Shown: one piece after another, positions 14,703-16,051 of the stretch
Layout of the letters: the number at the start of each line of letters is the position of its first letter
Position numbering within the stretch: the first letter of the stretch is position 1
DNA from: CAZKTF01 sp964555565
GTDB lineage: Bacteria; Planctomycetota; JAJSAM01; JAKLKS01
DNA length: 16,051 nt
Assembly (NCBI GenBank): GCA_964555565.1
Contig: CAZKTF010000061.1
Coordinates: 1 to 16,051 of the forward strand
Reading direction: 5' to 3'
Position numbers and translations under genes: made by a program
Notes under the pieces: model-generated
Told to the model about the DNA's origin: nothing
What the model saw: only the letters and a program-made list of their open reading frames with translations
Database searches by the model: none

Positions 14703-16051
14703 CTAGAACCTCACCTCCGTCGTCTCGGGGATGCGGATCCTCTGCGGCGCCTTCCCCTGCGTCCGGATCTCGTACTCTCCCTCGGGGAGGCCCTCGAACG
14801 CGGCGACCCCGTCCGCGCCCGGCGTGAAGTCGCCGTACCAGAACAGGTCGGAGTTCCGCCGGCTGATGTTCACGGGCCCGCCCGCGCCGAGGACCTTGAG
14901 CCCGTGCAGCGGGGGCATCGCCACGGTCATGGTGTTGGGCCCCGGCCGGACCGGGACAGGGAAGCGGGCGAGGAAGTTCATCCTCTCGTCCCCGGAGACG
15001 AGGAAGAGCGCGTAGTCGCCGGGCTGGATCCCCGTGAGCCTGGCACTCCCCTCGGGGCCGAGCGGGGTCGGGCTCCCCGTGAACGAGTAGCCCCTCCCTC
15101 CCTGGCCCTCCGTGGGGGGGAGGAGGTGCACCTTCGCGCGGCCCTGGACCGCGGAGCCCGCGTAGCCGGTGACGCGCACGTCGATGGTGGCGGGCTCCTC
15201 GAACCGGATCGTGAACTCGGGCGCCTCCTCGGAGCCGTACTCCACCCTCCGGCTCCCGTAGCGATCTGTGAGGACCTCGACCCAGTAGCGCGCCTCCGGG
15301 TCCGATCGGTCCCCGTAGGAATTGTGCAGCACCATGAAGGCGCCCTCGGCGCGGCGGACGACGGTGTTGCCTCCCGCGGCCGATCCCCGGCGCGTGTGGA
15401 CCCCGCCCGTGATCCGGGCGTCGCGGACGGGGCGGCCGGAAGGGTCCAGCACGCGGACGAGGGCGTACTCCGAGCGTTCGAGAGCCGGGATCCGCAGGTC
15501 CCGGACGACCGGACCATCGCGGACCTCGACTTCCTCCACGGCGACGACCGGCTCCCGGGAGCCCCTTGCCACTCCCAGGGTGTACCTCCCCGGGACCAGG
15601 TCGGCGAAGGAGAACGCGTACCCACTGTTCTCGCCGGCGGACGTGGAGTTCCCGCCCCGCGCCGCGGCAGCAGATGCCCTCGCCCCCTCGGCGAGCGGCG
15701 CCAGCCAGACCTGCACTTGGTCCATGGACTCGCCCTCGGGCAGGAAGACGCGCCCTCGCACCCCGGGGCGCCCCCGGAGGACGAAGGCCAGCGCGGTCCG
15801 CTGGGATCCGGCCACGAGCTCCACGGGCTGCGGGTCGGAGCGGTACTCGTTGTTCTCCCCCCCGGTCGCGGAGACCTCGTAGGTCCCGGGCGGCACCTGG
15901 AACAAGGTGTGCAGGGGACTCCAGGTCCACCGCTGTGAGGACCGACCCTGCCCGAACTGGACCTCGCCTGCGGACGGGGCGGTCCCGTCGGGCAACACTA
16001 GTGCCACACGCGGAAAGTTCCGGTACAGGTCTTCAGCGACCGGGACGATCC
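14703..16051 (-). CDS. Large protein with carboxypeptidase-regulatory-like beta domains (C-terminal part)
   Basis: Runs off the window; 448 C-terminal residues are visible and the frame is open to the edge, so the GTG at 16007 is unlikely to be the real start. Four segments carry the PGxY-type turn of transthyretin-like/CarboxypepD_reg or SpaA-like domains: VPPGTYEV (near 15890), LVPGRYTL (near 15590), IQPGDYAL (near 15025) and LPEGEYEI (near 14780), each closing a beta-sandwich unit. Intervening stretches such as ALVRVLDPSGRPVRDARI are typical of the same fold. No catalytic motif or membrane anchor is seen in this part. It is probably exported, as such proteins usually are, but the signal peptide would lie outside the window. 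The specific function is unknown. The stop lies two bases from the end of the convergent tRNA. Confidence 0.8.
   Translation of the reverse strand, partial: IVPVAEDLYRNFPRVALVLPDGTAPSAGEVQFGQGRSSQRWTWSPLHTLFQVPPGTYEVSATGGENNEYRSDPQPVELVAGSQRTALAFVLRGRPGVRGRVFLPEGESMDQVQVWLAPLAEGARASAAAARGGNSTSAGENSGYAFSFADLVPGRYTLGVARGSREPVVAVEEVEVRDGPVVRDLRIPALERSEYALVRVLDPSGRPVRDARITGGVHTRRGSAAGGNTVVRRAEGAFMVLHNSYGDRSDPEARYWVEVLTDRYGSRRVEYGSEEAPEFTIRFEEPATIDVRVTGYAGSAVQGRAKVHLLPPTEGQGGRGYSFTGSPTPLGPEGSARLTGIQPGDYALFLVSGDERMNFLARFPVPVRPGPNTMTVAMPPLHGLKVLGAGGPVNISRRNSDLFWYGDFTPGADGVAAFEGLPEGEYEIRTQGKAPQRIRIPETTEVRF

Overview
The window is a very GC-rich bacterial stretch (well over 65% G+C by eye) with GC-loaded third codon positions and frequent GTG and TTG starts. 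The species cannot be fixed from sequence alone. A kelch protein with a Big_5-like domain, a secreted protein built of carboxypeptidase-regulatory-like domains, and a permease fused to a CPBP protease together recall Planctomycetota, Myxococcota, Acidobacteriota or similar uncultured lineages. No phage, IS element or CRISPR array was seen.

Layout: (1) 120-1622, + strand, an exported Big_5/kelch protein. (2) 1641-10750, - strand, a nearly complete arginine biosynthesis operon, read from the right as argG, a P-loop gene of unknown function, argC, argD, argF', argB, a deacylase (argE-like) and argH. The first six genes are joined by five 4-nt ATGA/GTGA overlaps; the last two follow after gaps of 50-58 nt. 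(3) 10751-10881, a divergent intergenic region holding a perfect 20-bp palindrome and a second hairpin. (4) 10882-14607, + strand, a PP2C phosphatase, a NatA-type ABC ATPase, and a NatB-type permease fused to a CPBP intramembrane protease. (5) 14624-14700, tRNA-Arg(ACG). (6) 14703 to the window edge, - strand, the C-terminal part of a large beta-domain protein.

The arginine operon is not the textbook pathway. The carbamoyltransferase belongs to the N-acylornithine carbamoyltransferase family (argF' of Xanthomonas and Bacteroides), not to ornithine carbamoyltransferase. At the two positions that separate the acetyl- from the succinyl-specific enzymes it carries Val105 and Pro198, which points to N-succinylornithine. 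The proposed route is acylglutamate, ArgB, ArgC, ArgD, N-acylornithine, ArgF', N-acylcitrulline, deacylase, citrulline, ArgG, ArgH, arginine. No recognisable N-acylglutamate synthase (GNAT ArgA or ArgJ) is present. The unassigned gene, translationally coupled between argG and argC, encodes a BioD/DUF1611-like P-loop protein. DgcN, a DUF1611 protein, is a reported D-glutamate N-acetyltransferase, so this gene is a good candidate for a new kind of N-acyl(succinyl)glutamate synthase. That is the most promising undescribed element in the window, and it is an inference.
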